Assembly: GCF_009847015.1 (NCBI RefSeq)
Contig: NZ_WVEM01000009.1
Coordinates: 124,001-188,000, forward strand
From: Sunxiuqinia indica
Lineage (GTDB): Bacteria > Bacteroidota > Bacteroidia > Bacteroidales > Prolixibacteraceae
DNA: 64,000 nucleotides
Direction: 5' to 3'
A program made the position numbers and the translations under genes. Below are positions 52,577 through 62,569 of this stretch, piece by piece. The notes under the pieces are model-generated. The model did no database searches. It saw only the letters and a list, made by a program, of their open reading frames with translations, and was not told the origin of the DNA. Each line of letters opens with the position of its first letter. The stretch's first letter is position 1.

Positions 52577-53686
52577 ATGAAGAAAAGAGACCTTTACATT
52601 TCTTTTATACTACTTTCGTTTGTAACATACGCAGCCTGTAACCGGATTAGCGAAGGATCGAAACGAGCAGCAAAAAAAATAAAGCTGACCACAACTGCAA
52701 GCATAGAAACCCAACCGATGGATCAAGGTGTTGAAAAAGACGCAGCCGACGACCCCGCTATTTGGTTTAACTCCAAAAATCCCGAACAAAGCCGAATTAT
52801 CGGAACCGATAAAAAAGGTGGATTGGCCGTTTACAACTTTCAAGGAAAAAAGCTTTTTTATTATGCCGATGGCAACATGAACAATGTCGATATTCGATAC
52901 AACTTCGTATTAGGGAAGGACACAATTGACCTGGTGTCAGCAAGCAATCGAACGAACCAAAGCATTTCAATTTACAAGATCAATAACGATGGGTCTTTGA
53001 ACGATGTGAGCACTCGCACAATAGTCTCAGCAATGACTGACGAAGTTTACGGCTTTTGCATGTACAAAAGTCCCGTATCGGGGAAATTTTATGCCTTTGT
53101 AAATAGCAAAAGTGGCGAAGTTGAACAATGGGAATTACTCGAAAACAATGGTCTGATTGATGCCAAGCTGGTTCGTCAATTTCAACTTGACACACAAGTA
53201 GAAGGCATGGTTGCCGATGATGAAAACCAACATCTTTTTATTGGGGAAGAAGAAAACGGAATTTGGAAGATTAATGCTGAGCCCAATGAAGAAACCCAAA
53301 TTGTGCAACTTGCGAAAAGCACTGAAACAGACAACGAAAATATCAGTTACGACATAGAAGGGCTAGCCATTTATTACCTGCCTGATGGCAAAGGCTATTT
53401 GCTGGCTTCCAGCCAGGGAAACTATTCGTATGCCGTTTATAACCGACAAGCACCACACGAGTATCTAGGCAGCTTCCGAATTACCGATGGCACTGTTGAT
53501 GGAGCAGAAGAAACCGACGGAATCGAAATTTACAGTCAGCCAGTTAACGATCAATTTCAACATGGATTGGTTGTGGTTCAAGATGGATACAATTATGATG
53601 GGGAGACCAAAAAACCACAAAATTTTAAGCTCATTAAATGGGAGAATATCGCCAAGCTATTTTCTCCTGCATTAGCTATAAATTAG
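52577..53686 (+). CDS. Beta-propeller phytase, lipoprotein
   Basis: 369 aa. Lipoprotein signal peptide ending TYAAC (lipid-bearing Cys21), linker to about residue 55, then the six-bladed phytase domain. DDPAIWFN is the conserved Ca-binding opening, with KGGLAVYNFQGK, NNVDIRYNF, VEGMVADDENQHLFIGEE and YDIEGLAIYYLPDGKGYLLA as further blade motifs. It hydrolyses phytate (inositol hexakisphosphate) in a Ca-dependent way, at the cell surface or in the periplasm, and follows its receptor gene by 79 nt. Confidence 0.92.
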   Translation: MKKRDLYISFILLSFVTYAACNRISEGSKRAAKKIKLTTTASIETQPMDQGVEKDAADDPAIWFNSKNPEQSRIIGTDKKGGLAVYNFQGKKLFYYADGNMNNVDIRYNFVLGKDTIDLVSASNRTNQSISIYKINNDGSLNDVSTRTIVSAMTDEVYGFCMYKSPVSGKFYAFVNSKSGEVEQWELLENNGLIDAKLVRQFQLDTQVEGMVADDENQHLFIGEEENGIWKINAEPNEETQIVQLAKSTETDNENISYDIEGLAIYYLPDGKGYLLASSQGNYSYAVYNRQAPHEYLGSFRITDGTVDGAEETDGIEIYSQPVNDQFQHGLVVVQDGYNYDGETKKPQNFKLIKWENIAKLFSPALAIN

Positions 53687-53717
53687 ACTGCTTCACTTTT
53701 TTATCAAACTTTATTAT

Positions 53718-53757
53718 AAAACGAGGGGACGTTTATATTTCCCTCGTTTTGCTTTTA
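53718..53757. terminator. Bidirectional terminator between phytase and nhaA
   Basis: Perfect 10-bp arms AAAACGAGGG / CCCTCGTTTT with flanking T-rich and A-rich ends; serves both convergent genes. Confidence 0.88.
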
Positions 53758-55059
53758 TTAGTTATTTTGCTTTTTACTTACAAAGTACAAAACTGTATAG
53801 CCCAGGATTCCCGCGATCAACGAGCCAGCCAAAATTCCAACTTTAGCAGAATCAGAATAACCTGAACCGGCAAATGCCAAATTCGAGATAAAGATTGACA
53901 TGGTAAAACCGACTCCGGCCAGCAAGGCTACACCAATAATATTTTTGTAGTTCACACCTGTGGGGAATGCTGCAATTTTTAATTTAACAGCTCCCAGAGA
54001 AAACAGACTCACACCGATTCCCTTACCAACAATCAAGCCAACTGAGATATTAAAAACTAATGATAAATCTAAACTCATATCGGCACCTAAGGCAATACCA
54101 GCATTAGCAAGTGCGAAAACAGGCATCACCAGATAAGCCACCCAATTGTGCAAACGGTGTTCTAGGTGTTGCAAAGGTGATTGCACCAAACCAGTCCACT
54201 CTTCCAAATCATCAAGTTGTTCAATTTGTCGATGAGAAAGGATAGGTTCCTTTTTGCCGGGAGAAAGCTTAATGTCTTCCAAAATACCACTTACTTTTCG
54301 GGTATAAGTACTGACCCCAATCCGTTGACGGATAGGAATCGTGAGTGCCATCAATACTCCGGCGATTGTTGGATGAATACCAGCTTTCAAAAATAAAAAC
54401 CAAACAACCAGTCCGGCAATTGCAAATATGTACTTCGAGTAAATTCGCCAATAAGAGAGTGTAAACAAAAACGCCAATATCCCCATGGCATACGCCAATA
54501 ACATCCACTTAATTCCGCCACTGTAAAAAAGGGCAATAACCAAAACTGCTCCCAAGTCATCAACAATCGCAAATGCGGTTAAAAAAACCTTCAGACTAAG
54601 AGGAACACGCTTCCCGAGTACGTTTAGGATCGCCAACGAAAATGCAATATCCGTAGCCATCGGAATACCCCATCCATCCAGCGTTTCCGGATTATTATTT
54701 AAAAGAACAAAGAGCCCAACCGGAATAAGCATTCCTCCAATTGCAGCAAAAAACGGGAAGGCTGCTTTTTTCATGGAATTTAGTTCACCGATAACTAGTT
54801 CGCGCTTGATTTCCAATCCGATGAGAAAGAAGAAGATTGTCATCAAACCATCGTTCACCCAAAGTATTAGCGGTTTATTCAACGAGATGTGCTCCGTTTG
54901 AAATCCGAGTTTGTAATCCCAAAGGTTCTGATACAAATAATCCAACGGCGAATTAGCCCAAATTAAAGCAAGTATGGTTGCCCCAAAAAGAAGAATTCCA
55001 CTAAAACTTTCAATTTTAACAAACTTCTGAAATGGTGTAACTAACATTTTTTCAATCAT
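53758..55059 (-). CDS. nhaA: Na+/H+ antiporter NhaA
   Basis: 433-aa inner-membrane protein, 12 predicted helices. FFFLIGLEIKRELVIGEL and MATDIAFSLAILNVLGKRVP are family signatures, and LTAFAIVDDLGAVLVIALFY holds the adjacent Asp pair that binds Na+ and protons. It extrudes Na+ in exchange for protons, important at alkaline pH or in saline habitats. A -7 box (TAAATTTG, minus strand, 55124-55131) lies 65 nt upstream. Single gene unit. Confidence 0.96.
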   Translation of the reverse strand: MIEKMLVTPFQKFVKIESFSGILLFGATILALIWANSPLDYLYQNLWDYKLGFQTEHISLNKPLILWVNDGLMTIFFFLIGLEIKRELVIGELNSMKKAAFPFFAAIGGMLIPVGLFVLLNNNPETLDGWGIPMATDIAFSLAILNVLGKRVPLSLKVFLTAFAIVDDLGAVLVIALFYSGGIKWMLLAYAMGILAFLFTLSYWRIYSKYIFAIAGLVVWFLFLKAGIHPTIAGVLMALTIPIRQRIGVSTYTRKVSGILEDIKLSPGKKEPILSHRQIEQLDDLEEWTGLVQSPLQHLEHRLHNWVAYLVMPVFALANAGIALGADMSLDLSLVFNISVGLIVGKGIGVSLFSLGAVKLKIAAFPTGVNYKNIIGVALLAGVGFTMSIFISNLAFAGSGYSDSAKVGILAGSLIAGILGYTVLYFVSKKQNN

Positions 55060-55311
55060 TGTCGTATATTTTGTGCTCGATCAATAGCGAATATCCCTTT
55101 CGGAGTATCACGAATTTGTTTTGCAAATTTAAACGTTTGCGTTAATAATTACACGTCATACATGAATTCTTTCCCGCTCTGGTTTTTATTTCTATAACTA
55201 GATATCAATCAAAACGGCAAAAAGTTCAATACAAACAATAGAAATAACAATCTACTAACACTTGTACAAGTCCGGGAACACGAACCACGCATGGGATACA
55301 GAAGAACAAAA

Positions 55312-56073
55312 CTACTGAAATGCTCCCATGCCAAACAGGGCAAAGTCGTATTTTACGGGATCATCAGCATCCAAGCAGCGTAATTTCTCGGTGAGTTCGA
55401 TGACAGCTTTCCAATCGTCCTGCTTTCGGTTAAGCAAGCCGAGCTGGCGCGCCTGTCGGCCGGTATGAACATCAAGTGGCAGAAGCAGATCACTCATCGG
55501 TATGTCGGTCCATAACCCAAAATCTACACCACGATCATCCTTTCTGACCATCCATCGCAAGTACATATTCAGGCGTTTTGCTGAAGCTCCTTTGTCGATA
55601 TTCGAAACATGCTTCTGCGAGCGGTTTTCGTGCTCCACTTCAAAAAATATTTGTCGAAAATACCGCAGAGCTGAAGCAATGGAATGATCGAGCTGATAAC
55701 CGTGTGTAAAGACAGCCTCCAACCCTCCGTGATGCAGATAGATATTTTTCAATGACCGAAGAAAAAACAGGCAATCGACACCATTAAATGTGCGATGCTT
55801 AAAAGCAACGAAATGAACCCACTCCGTCTCATCTGTACTTAATAAAAAATCGAGCGGTTTATCATCCATCATTTTCATCAGCCGAAAGGCATTTTTAATA
55901 ATGGTTGGTCGCTGCCCCCATGCAATAGTGGCTGCTAAAAAACCAGCTATCTCAATATTCTCTTTTTGTGCAAACTGCCGGGGAATCTGAATCGGGTCGG
56001 TTTCAATAAAAGCGGGTTGGTTGTATTGAGCAGCTTTTCGATCGAGTAATTCTTTTAGTTCCTGAAAATGCAT
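55312..56073 (-). CDS. DUF2400 (TIGR02757) family protein
   Basis: 253 aa from ATG 56073 (MHFQELKELLDRKAAQYN); an ATG at 56097 in the same frame would overlap lolD by 20 nt. The family sequence AGFLAATIAWGQRPTIIKNA and the end segment LPLDVHTGRQARQLGLL resemble helix-hairpin-helix base-excision glycosylases in a degenerate way. No enzymatic function has been established for the family as far as I know. Follows lolD by 4 nt. Confidence 0.85.
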   Translation of the reverse strand: MHFQELKELLDRKAAQYNQPAFIETDPIQIPRQFAQKENIEIAGFLAATIAWGQRPTIIKNAFRLMKMMDDKPLDFLLSTDETEWVHFVAFKHRTFNGVDCLFFLRSLKNIYLHHGGLEAVFTHGYQLDHSIASALRYFRQIFFEVEHENRSQKHVSNIDKGASAKRLNMYLRWMVRKDDRGVDFGLWTDIPMSDLLLPLDVHTGRQARQLGLLNRKQDDWKAVIELTEKLRCLDADDPVKYDFALFGMGAFQ

Positions 56074-56077
56074 GTTT

Positions 56078-56731
56078 TTAGCTTTCAATCCACCCATCGC
56101 GCATTCGAACTATTTGATCAGACTGGCGAGCGAAATTTTCATCGTGCGTTACAATCACCAGGGTTTGATTAAACTCATCGCGCAATTTAAAAAACAGGTC
56201 ATGCAAGTCCTCTCGGTTTTTCGTGTCGAGATTGCCTGATGGTTCGTCGGCAAAAATAACAGCCGGATCATTAATTAATGCTCGTGCAACAGCAACTCGC
56301 TGACGTTCGCCACCCGACAATTCGGCTGGTTTATGAGTCATTCGTTCTTCCAGACCCAAAAACTGAAGTAAATCTGAGGCTTTCTTTTCGGCTTCCTTTT
56401 TCGATTTCTTGCCAATAAATGCCGGGATACAAACATTTTCCAGCGCCGTAAATTCAGGCAACAAATAATGGAACTGAAACACAAACCCAATCTCCCGGTT
56501 GCGGAAAGCGGCTAATCGCTTTTCGCCCAGTTTAAAAACGAATTGATCGTGAATTTCCAAGTGCCCTGAATCAGGTTTACTCAGCGTTCCCATAATCTGA
56601 AGCAAAGTAGTCTTTCCCGCACCGCTAGGGCCGACAATGCTATATAATTTTCCTTGAGGAATATGCAGATCGATACCTTTCAGTACCTGAAGTTTTCCGA
56701 ACGATTTTGTAATATTTTGAACTTTAATCAA
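56078..56731 (-). CDS. lolD: LolD-type ABC transporter ATP-binding protein
   Basis: 217-aa ATPase. Walker [15 protein letters not shown]-loop [18 protein letters not shown], signature [15 protein letters not shown], Walker [14 protein letters not shown], and the switch His in [10 protein letters not shown]. The [11 protein letters not shown] sequence fits LolD, which powers lipoprotein release from the inner membrane with LolC/E, although MacB-type homologues look alike. Start is TTG at 56731: an in-frame stop lies six codons upstream with no ATG between. The permease gene is not adjacent. Confidence 0.88.
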   Translation of the reverse strand: MIKVQNITKSFGKLQVLKGIDLHIPQGKLYSIVGPSGAGKTTLLQIMGTLSKPDSGHLEIHDQFVFKLGEKRLAAFRNREIGFVFQFHYLLPEFTALENVCIPAFIGKKSKKEAEKKASDLLQFLGLEERMTHKPAELSGGERQRVAVARALINDPAVIFADEPSGNLDTKNREDLHDLFFKLRDEFNQTLVIVTHDENFARQSDQIVRMRDGWIES

Positions 56732-56762
56732 GCTTCTTAATTTTTAATGAGCCTAAATATAA

Positions 56763-57800
56763 TTAAAGTAAGACGATTTCGCGAGCTACATAAAAGATAT
56801 ATAATCCAAGTAGAATAGCGCCGGTTACCCAATTAATTTTCCAACGATTGAAAATAAGTAATACCGCAAACGCCACGAGCGAAGCAAATAAAATGACAGA
56901 CGAAGCCAACAAATTCTGCCCTTTGGCCTCAATTGTTCCTCCATAAATCAGCATCGCAATCATGAAGGGCAACCCAAGTCCAACCAGAATATCGAAGATA
57001 TTGGAGCCGATAGCATTGCTAATAGCCATATCGCCACGGCCCTGTCTCGCCACAATTAAGGATGAAATCATATCAGGCACCGAAGTTCCAATAGCCAATA
57101 CCGTCAATGCAATAATAGCCTCAGGTATATTTAAGATGACAGAGATCTGTATTGCAGTTTCAACCAGCACCCAGCTCAATCCTGCTATTAACAGAATGGA
57201 TACAAAAAAAACAAGGTAGTACCTTTCCGCTTTGGGAAAAACCAGCCACAACGCTTTATCTACGATATTGGCCTTCGTATTTTCGTTACAATCGGCAGGC
57301 TTTTCTTCCGGTGTAAATTCCATATCTTCATAAGGGAATATTTTTCGCCATTTAACCACCGCCCACACATAAACAACATAAAGCCCCAGAAAGGCAACGG
57401 CATTCCACATACTAAAATCGCCATCAAAAACACCCCAAAGCAATAAACCTACTGCGACAAAATAAAACAAGATATCGCGCAACACAGGCTGCCATGTCAG
57501 TTTCGTTTTTTTCACCAAAGCAACCATTCCTCCAATGGCCAGCAAATTAAATAACGCACTTCCAACGATACTACCAATGCCAATAGCTTCATGATCGCCG
57601 GGCTTTAATACCGAGAACAATGCCACAAAAAGCTCAGGGGCGCTTGACCCCACTGCCATTAATGTTGCACCAGCGGCATCCGATGATAATTTCAGATCAT
57701 TGGAAATACGATCAAGTGAAGCAACAAAAAACTTGTCGACAATGCGTGCCAGCAAAATGAAACACAGCAACATTGCCAAACTGTACAATATAATTGGCAT
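56763..57800 (-). CDS. CaCA-family calcium/cation antiporter (YrbG-like)
   Basis: 345-aa inner-membrane protein with 10 predicted helices and the two inverted alpha repeats of the family: GATLMAVGSSAPELFVALFS with GSIVGSALFNLLAIGG, and LAIGTSVPDMISSLIVARQG with SNAIGSNIFDILVGLGLP. Usually exchanges Ca2+ for Na+ or H+. The first repeat keeps the PE and the second has PD. Located between lolD and tatA on the same strand with a 31-nt spacer to lolD. Confidence 0.9.
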   Translation of the reverse strand: MPIILYSLAMLLCFILLARIVDKFFVASLDRISNDLKLSSDAAGATLMAVGSSAPELFVALFSVLKPGDHEAIGIGSIVGSALFNLLAIGGMVALVKKTKLTWQPVLRDILFYFVAVGLLLWGVFDGDFSMWNAVAFLGLYVVYVWAVVKWRKIFPYEDMEFTPEEKPADCNENTKANIVDKALWLVFPKAERYYLVFFVSILLIAGLSWVLVETAIQISVILNIPEAIIALTVLAIGTSVPDMISSLIVARQGRGDMAISNAIGSNIFDILVGLGLPFMIAMLIYGGTIEAKGQNLLASSVILFASLVAFAVLLIFNRWKINWVTGAILLGLYIFYVAREIVLL

Positions 57801-57817
57801 AGCCTTTATTTAAAGGG

Positions 57818-58249
57818 TTATTCCTTAAAATCGGTTGATTTATCCGCTGAAGGTTTATTGGTCTTTGATTTTGGATCCGGTGAAAGCTCGCTCACTTCCT
57901 GTGAAATTTCGGATGTTTTTTCCTCGACCTCGTTTGAAACCTGTTCCACTTCTTTGGATAGCTTGTTGGTTTCTGATTTCACTTTTGACGAGACCTGATC
58001 GATATCTTGACTTATTTTTCGGGTTTCATTTCTCACCGTCGACTTTATTTCATTAATATCTCGCTTAAAATCGCCGGTATTATCTTCAAACTCGCGCTTT
58101 ATTTCGTTGGTCGCCTTTTTAAATTCGCGCATCCCCTTACCCATGGTTCTTGCAATATCAGGAATAGCCTTTGACCCGAAAAACAGCAATGCTAAAAGCA
58201 TTACCAACACAATTTCGCCACCACTTATGAATAGTATGTTCAGGTTCAT
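57818..58249 (-). CDS. tatA: TatA/TatB-type twin-arginine translocase subunit with long coiled-coil tail
   Basis: 143 aa from ATG 58249 (MNLNILFISGGEIVLVMLLA); extended frame upstream is dropped. One membrane helix, the FGSKAIPDIARTMGKGMREF hinge and amphipathic helix, then a long charged helical tail with heptad-like EVEQVSNEVEEKTSE repeats, ending Asp/Ser/Lys-rich. The tail length is more like TatB, the hinge more like TatA; Bacteroidota often have one such protein with TatC elsewhere. 17 nt before the antiporter gene. Confidence 0.85.
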   Translation of the reverse strand: MNLNILFISGGEIVLVMLLALLFFGSKAIPDIARTMGKGMREFKKATNEIKREFEDNTGDFKRDINEIKSTVRNETRKISQDIDQVSSKVKSETNKLSKEVEQVSNEVEEKTSEISQEVSELSPDPKSKTNKPSADKSTDFKE

Positions 58250-58318
58250 TTTAAAAAAAAATTTCAACAAATATACAAACAACTTTAGTACATCTGTAAT
58301 CAAATAACTGTTCAATAT

Positions 58319-58352
58319 AAAAAAAAAGCCCCGACCAATCAGGTCGGGGCTT
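58319..58352 (-). terminator. Terminator of secDF
   Basis: Perfect 9-bp arms GCCCCGACC / GGTCGGGGC with a 5-nt loop; the minus strand continues with nine or more T residues. Confidence 0.93.
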
Positions 58353-58374
58353 CCAGCAAGTATTTAGTTTTATG

Positions 58375-61371
58375 CTATTTTCTTTTAGCAACCACTTTGG
58401 CAACTCTCTTTTGAGTATCGAACGCGACGGGTGTCGCGATAAACAAGGAAGAGTAAGTACCAACAACCACACCTACCAACAAGGCAAATGTAAATCCTTG
58501 AATTGAAGTTCCTCCAAACAGGAAGATAGCCAACAATACGACGAATGTACTCAACGAGGTACTGAATGTACGACGTAAGGTTGAGTTCAACGCGCTATCC
58601 ACATTTTCATCACGATCGCGTTTCGGGTGTAATCCCAGATACTCACGAATACGGTCGAATACAACCACGGTATCGTTAATTGAGTATCCTAATACGGTCA
58701 AAATCGCCGCAATAAAAGCCTGATCAATCTCTAATGAAAATGGCAGGAATCCATAAAACAAAGAGAAAATTCCCAATACAATTATGGAGTCATGCGCCAA
58801 GGCTGCTATCGCTCCCAATCCATACTGCCAGTTTCGGAAACGAATTAAAATATAAAGGAAAATGATGATGAGTGAAAACACGACTGCAATCAATGCATCC
58901 TTTTTGATATCATCGGAGATGGTTGGCCCAACTTTTTGTGAACTCATCCGATGATCTTTAATAAAGGTATCCATGTCTTCGCCTGCAATATAACCGGCAT
59001 CAGCCAATCCTTTAACCATCAATTGTTCAACTTCATTGTCAACATCTTCAGTCAACTCATCAATTTTATACTCTGTAGTAATTTTCACTTGGTTGCTTCC
59101 TCCAAAAGTCTTTACTTCAGGAGCTTCACCATAAACGGCAGCCAATGCTTCACCTACTTTTTCAACTTTCACATCGTCATCAAACCGAACCACGTAAGTA
59201 CGTCCTCCTTTGAAGTCGATTCCGTAGTTAAAACCACGAACAGCGAAAGACATAATTGAGAGAACAATTAAAGTTCCCGAAATTACATATGCAATCTTAC
59301 GCTTCTCCAGGAATTTGATATGCGTATTTCTCAACCAGTTATCAGTCATTTTTGATGAAAATGTAATCTTCGCATCTTTACCCAATTGACGTTCAAAAAT
59401 CAAACGGGTTAGGAAAATAGCTGAGAACAAGGAAGTGAAAATACCAATGATCAAAGTAGTCGCGAAACCTTTAATAGGACCTGACCCAAACATATAAAGA
59501 ACGATACCGGTCAACAAGGTCGTTACCTGACCATCGATAATCGCTGAATAAGCATTCCTGTAACCATCGGTGATGGCTAGTTTCAATCCTTTCCCGGCTT
59601 TACGTTCTTCCTGTATCCGCTCATAAATCAGCACGTTCGCATCAACCGACATACCAATTGTCAGCACAATACCAGCAATACCCGGCAGTGTTAATACTGC
59701 ACCAATCGAAGCAAGCACTCCGATAACAAAGAACAAGTTGGCTAACAAAGCCATGTTGGCTGTTAAACCGGCATTCTTGCTATAAAAGAACAACATATAA
59801 GCCAATACCAAAATGAAAGCGATTACAAACGACCACATACCGCTGCTAATGGCTTCCTGACCTAAAGAAGGTCCGACAATCTCTTCTTGCAGAATTCGAG
59901 CCGGAGCAGGCATTTTCCCTGACTTAAGGATGTTTGCTAAATCCTTTGCTTCCTCAACAGTCTCCAATCCTGAAATACTAGAACGTCCTCCGGTAATTTC
60001 ACCATTTACGGTAGGAAATGAACGGACATAACCGTCGAGTACAATAGCGATTGATTTTCCAATATTTTCTTTTGTCAAACGAGCCCAGGCCTTAGCTCCT
60101 TCAGAGTTCATTGTCATAGAAACCTCGGGACGGCTACCAAACTGTTCGTAATCTTGACGAGCATCAACAATAACATCACCATCCAATGGAGCTTGTCCAT
60201 CGCGACTGGTAACTTTAATGGCAATCAACCGGAAATAGTTTCCACCTTCATCTATGGCTTTTGAGGTCCATTTAAATTGAACGCTACGTGGAAGAATTGA
60301 TTTTACCTGAGGCATGTTCAGGTAGGTATTTACTTTAGAAGTATCCTTGGCATGAGCAGTACCGACAACAGGTCCGGGGAACAATTGTCCATCGGCAGTT
60401 GTACTAGGATTAAGCACCGCAAATAGGGGGTAATTTTTTCTGAAATCAGCCATGTTATCCATAGCGGCCGTACTATCAGCTTCTTCAGTTTGAAGTTCTC
60501 CCAACAACGAGTCATCGTCTCCGTCAGCCGTTGCTGTAGCAGAATCTTCAGCAACTTCCACTGAATCTCCTTCAGCTTTTGAAGATTCCAGATCCAATAC
60601 ATCTTTCAGTTGTACATTCACTTGCTGTAAGTATGGAAAAACCTCGCTATTCTCCCAAGTTTCCCAAAATTCGAGTTTAGCAGTTCCTTGTAACAACTTA
60701 CGCACACGCTCCGGATTATCAACTCCGGGAAGTTCGACCAAAATGCGGCCTGCTGTTTGTAACTTCTGTACATTAGGCTGTGCAACACCAAAGCGGTCGA
60801 TACGCGTACGAATAATATTGAATGAATTTTCAATTGCAGCATTCGTTTCCTGACGAATTACGTCCAATACTTCGGCATTGGTTGAATTGTACTTCACTTT
60901 ATCTTTCAACTCAAGCGTGTTGAAGATCGCCGCTAAACGAGCATTTGGGTCCGTTTCGTCGAAAGCGCGACCAAATAATGTTACGAAATCTTCCTGACTA
61001 TCTCGCTGCAACTGTTGAGCACGCCTAATAGCCGCGTTAAATGTTGTATCGGTGCTGTAGTTTGATAGAGACTTGATTAAGTCAACAACAGAAACCTCAA
61101 GCGTTACGTTCATTCCACCTTTAAGGTCAAGCCCCAGGTTCATCTCCAGCGCTTTTACATCCTTATAGGTATAACTTTTTAACCCTAATAGGTTGTAAAC
61201 CTCTTCACCTGAAATTGAATCCAGATAATTACGTTCTTTTACCGGGTCGCCCTGTGCGAACTCCTCAGCATTACGTTCTACCTGCCGAGCTTTAAAAGTA
61301 AAAGTGAGCTGGTAAACACAAACCAAAGCCAATAAAATGGCAAAAGTTCTGATTAATCCTTTGTTTTGCAT
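58375..61371 (-). CDS. secDF: Fused protein translocase subunit SecDF
   Basis: 998-aa inner-membrane RND-type protein joining SecD and SecF in one chain, typical of Bacteroidota. SecD half: MNLGLDLKGGMNVTLEV, the P1 periplasmic region with an acidic low-complexity insert (about 265-315), then LTLPGIAGIVLTIGMSVDAN and ERIQEERKAGKGL. SecF half: NYGIDFKGGRTYVVRFDDD, LGYSINDTVVVFDRIREYLG and a final helical bundle. It uses proton motive force to assist late export through SecYEG. Ends with a strong terminator. Confidence 0.95.
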   Translation of the reverse strand: MQNKGLIRTFAILLALVCVYQLTFTFKARQVERNAEEFAQGDPVKERNYLDSISGEEVYNLLGLKSYTYKDVKALEMNLGLDLKGGMNVTLEVSVVDLIKSLSNYSTDTTFNAAIRRAQQLQRDSQEDFVTLFGRAFDETDPNARLAAIFNTLELKDKVKYNSTNAEVLDVIRQETNAAIENSFNIIRTRIDRFGVAQPNVQKLQTAGRILVELPGVDNPERVRKLLQGTAKLEFWETWENSEVFPYLQQVNVQLKDVLDLESSKAEGDSVEVAEDSATATADGDDDSLLGELQTEEADSTAAMDNMADFRKNYPLFAVLNPSTTADGQLFPGPVVGTAHAKDTSKVNTYLNMPQVKSILPRSVQFKWTSKAIDEGGNYFRLIAIKVTSRDGQAPLDGDVIVDARQDYEQFGSRPEVSMTMNSEGAKAWARLTKENIGKSIAIVLDGYVRSFPTVNGEITGGRSSISGLETVEEAKDLANILKSGKMPAPARILQEEIVGPSLGQEAISSGMWSFVIAFILVLAYMLFFYSKNAGLTANMALLANLFFVIGVLASIGAVLTLPGIAGIVLTIGMSVDANVLIYERIQEERKAGKGLKLAITDGYRNAYSAIIDGQVTTLLTGIVLYMFGSGPIKGFATTLIIGIFTSLFSAIFLTRLIFERQLGKDAKITFSSKMTDNWLRNTHIKFLEKRKIAYVISGTLIVLSIMSFAVRGFNYGIDFKGGRTYVVRFDDDVKVEKVGEALAAVYGEAPEVKTFGGSNQVKITTEYKIDELTEDVDNEVEQLMVKGLADAGYIAGEDMDTFIKDHRMSSQKVGPTISDDIKKDALIAVVFSLIIIFLYILIRFRNWQYGLGAIAALAHDSIIVLGIFSLFYGFLPFSLEIDQAFIAAILTVLGYSINDTVVVFDRIREYLGLHPKRDRDENVDSALNSTLRRTFSTSLSTFVVLLAIFLFGGTSIQGFTFALLVGVVVGTYSSLFIATPVAFDTQKRVAKVVAKRK

Positions 61372-61490
61372 TTGTCTAAAATTTAGATTGTATGTGTCTA
61401 TTTAATCTTTAAAATGAATTCGGAAACGGAGCCGGGAAACGGCCAACTGAAATTAGAATAGTTAATCGAAAGAGACTCGACTAACGGAAC

Positions 61491-61865
61491 CTAGGCTATA
61501 TAAGGGTTATCGTCGGAGCTGGAATGATGACAAATCATGAATTTCCGAAAATGAACCATCAGGTTTTGCGGCGAGCGTTCTTTCAACGATTCGGCCTTTA
61601 AAACATGAAAAGTCTTGTGATTGTGAAAAGCAGCCAAAAACTTATCCTTACTGATGGTGAATAATATTTTTGAAACTAAGCGGTTACTTCCCGAACGAAT
61701 TTTATAGCTACTGACCGAGTTGTAAACGAACATGTGAGACATGTTCACATGATGCTCAGACGCATCTTGCTGTTGATCGACATGCTGTTCAGGGAGCTGA
61801 TCATGACAACGATCAAAAATATACGCACCACCAATTACTACAATAAAGAGCAATAGGCGAATCAT
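61491..61865 (-). CDS. Small His-rich membrane-anchored or exported protein, unknown function
   Basis: 124 aa from ATG 61865, beginning MIRLLLFIVVIGGAYIFDRC (one hydrophobic segment, anchor or signal). The next stretch is rich in His, Gln and Asp (CHDQLPEQHVDQQQDASEHH), and His recurs later (AAFHNHKTFHVLK, MICHHSSSDDN), suggesting metal binding or pH sensing; 12 or more His in 124 residues is unusual. No family recognised. -7 boxes lie upstream on the minus strand (TAAATTTG 61883-61890 and TATATTTG 61918-61925). Confidence 0.6.
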   Translation of the reverse strand: MIRLLLFIVVIGGAYIFDRCHDQLPEQHVDQQQDASEHHVNMSHMFVYNSVSSYKIRSGSNRLVSKILFTISKDKFLAAFHNHKTFHVLKAESLKERSPQNLMVHFRKFMICHHSSSDDNPYIA

Positions 61866-62069
61866 AAATTTTCGTGATATGTCAAATTTAGCTTTCACAA
61901 TTTTCTTCAACAGGTCGCAAATATATTCATTTTTATGAAATGATTGTGAATAATCTGGTACAAATTTCAACTGGAACGCAACTAAGCTACATCATCATAT
62001 CATACTCACTAACAGCATAATGCAAGTCAATCTAAAGGTATTAGAGAAGGTGTTTTAAAACAATCGTGG

Positions 62070-62504
62070 TTATTTTCGGGGTCTTGAAAATGAGATTGTC
62101 TCATATTTATAGTCGATCACACACTGATACTTTTTCAAAAGATCACTTCCCAGCAATCCACAAATGCGGACATCGCGATATTTTTGATAGATTTCATTGA
62201 CATGATCCAAATTAATCAAAGCCACTTTCTGATCTTTTACTTTCAGTTTACCAAAAGCCATGTACCGTAATTCGCCTACCGATGTTTCAACCATGCCTTC
62301 ACTAATTCCGGCACTCTGGTATTCCTCATTATTGGCAGGTTCAACCTGAGTACAGTATTGCGATAGATTTTTATCAAACACTGTTTTCGAGGCCCCCGTA
62401 TCAATGATCCAGTAGGCCTTTTCTCCATCTTCAAATTTCCCTTGCACCAACAAGTGATAATTATGATACTCTAACTCAACTAACTCAATGGATATTTTTG
62501 CCAT
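62070..62504 (-). CDS. Retropepsin-like aspartic protease
   Basis: 144 aa with the single-domain retroviral-type aspartyl protease fold. The catalytic motif is WIIDTGASKTVFD (Asp35 in DTGAS), and GLLGSDLLKKYQCVIDY is the second conserved psi-loop region. Such proteins act as homodimers. No signal peptide or membrane segment is visible, so it is likely cytosolic. It starts directly after the mdh terminator and is followed by about 200 nt before the His-rich gene. Target unknown. Confidence 0.85.
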   Translation of the reverse strand: MAKISIELVELEYHNYHLLVQGKFEDGEKAYWIIDTGASKTVFDKNLSQYCTQVEPANNEEYQSAGISEGMVETSVGELRYMAFGKLKVKDQKVALINLDHVNEIYQKYRDVRICGLLGSDLLKKYQCVIDYKYETISFSRPRK

Positions 62505-62509
62505 AAATT

Positions 62510-62541
62510 AAAAAAAATGCCTCTACAAAGTGCAGAGGCAT
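62510..62541 (-). terminator. Terminator of mdh
   Basis: 8-bp arms ATGCCTCT / AGAGGCAT with a 9-nt loop; on the minus strand followed by a T run of eight. Confidence 0.9.
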
Positions 62542-62569
62542 TAAATATAGTGTAATTAAATTCGATTTT

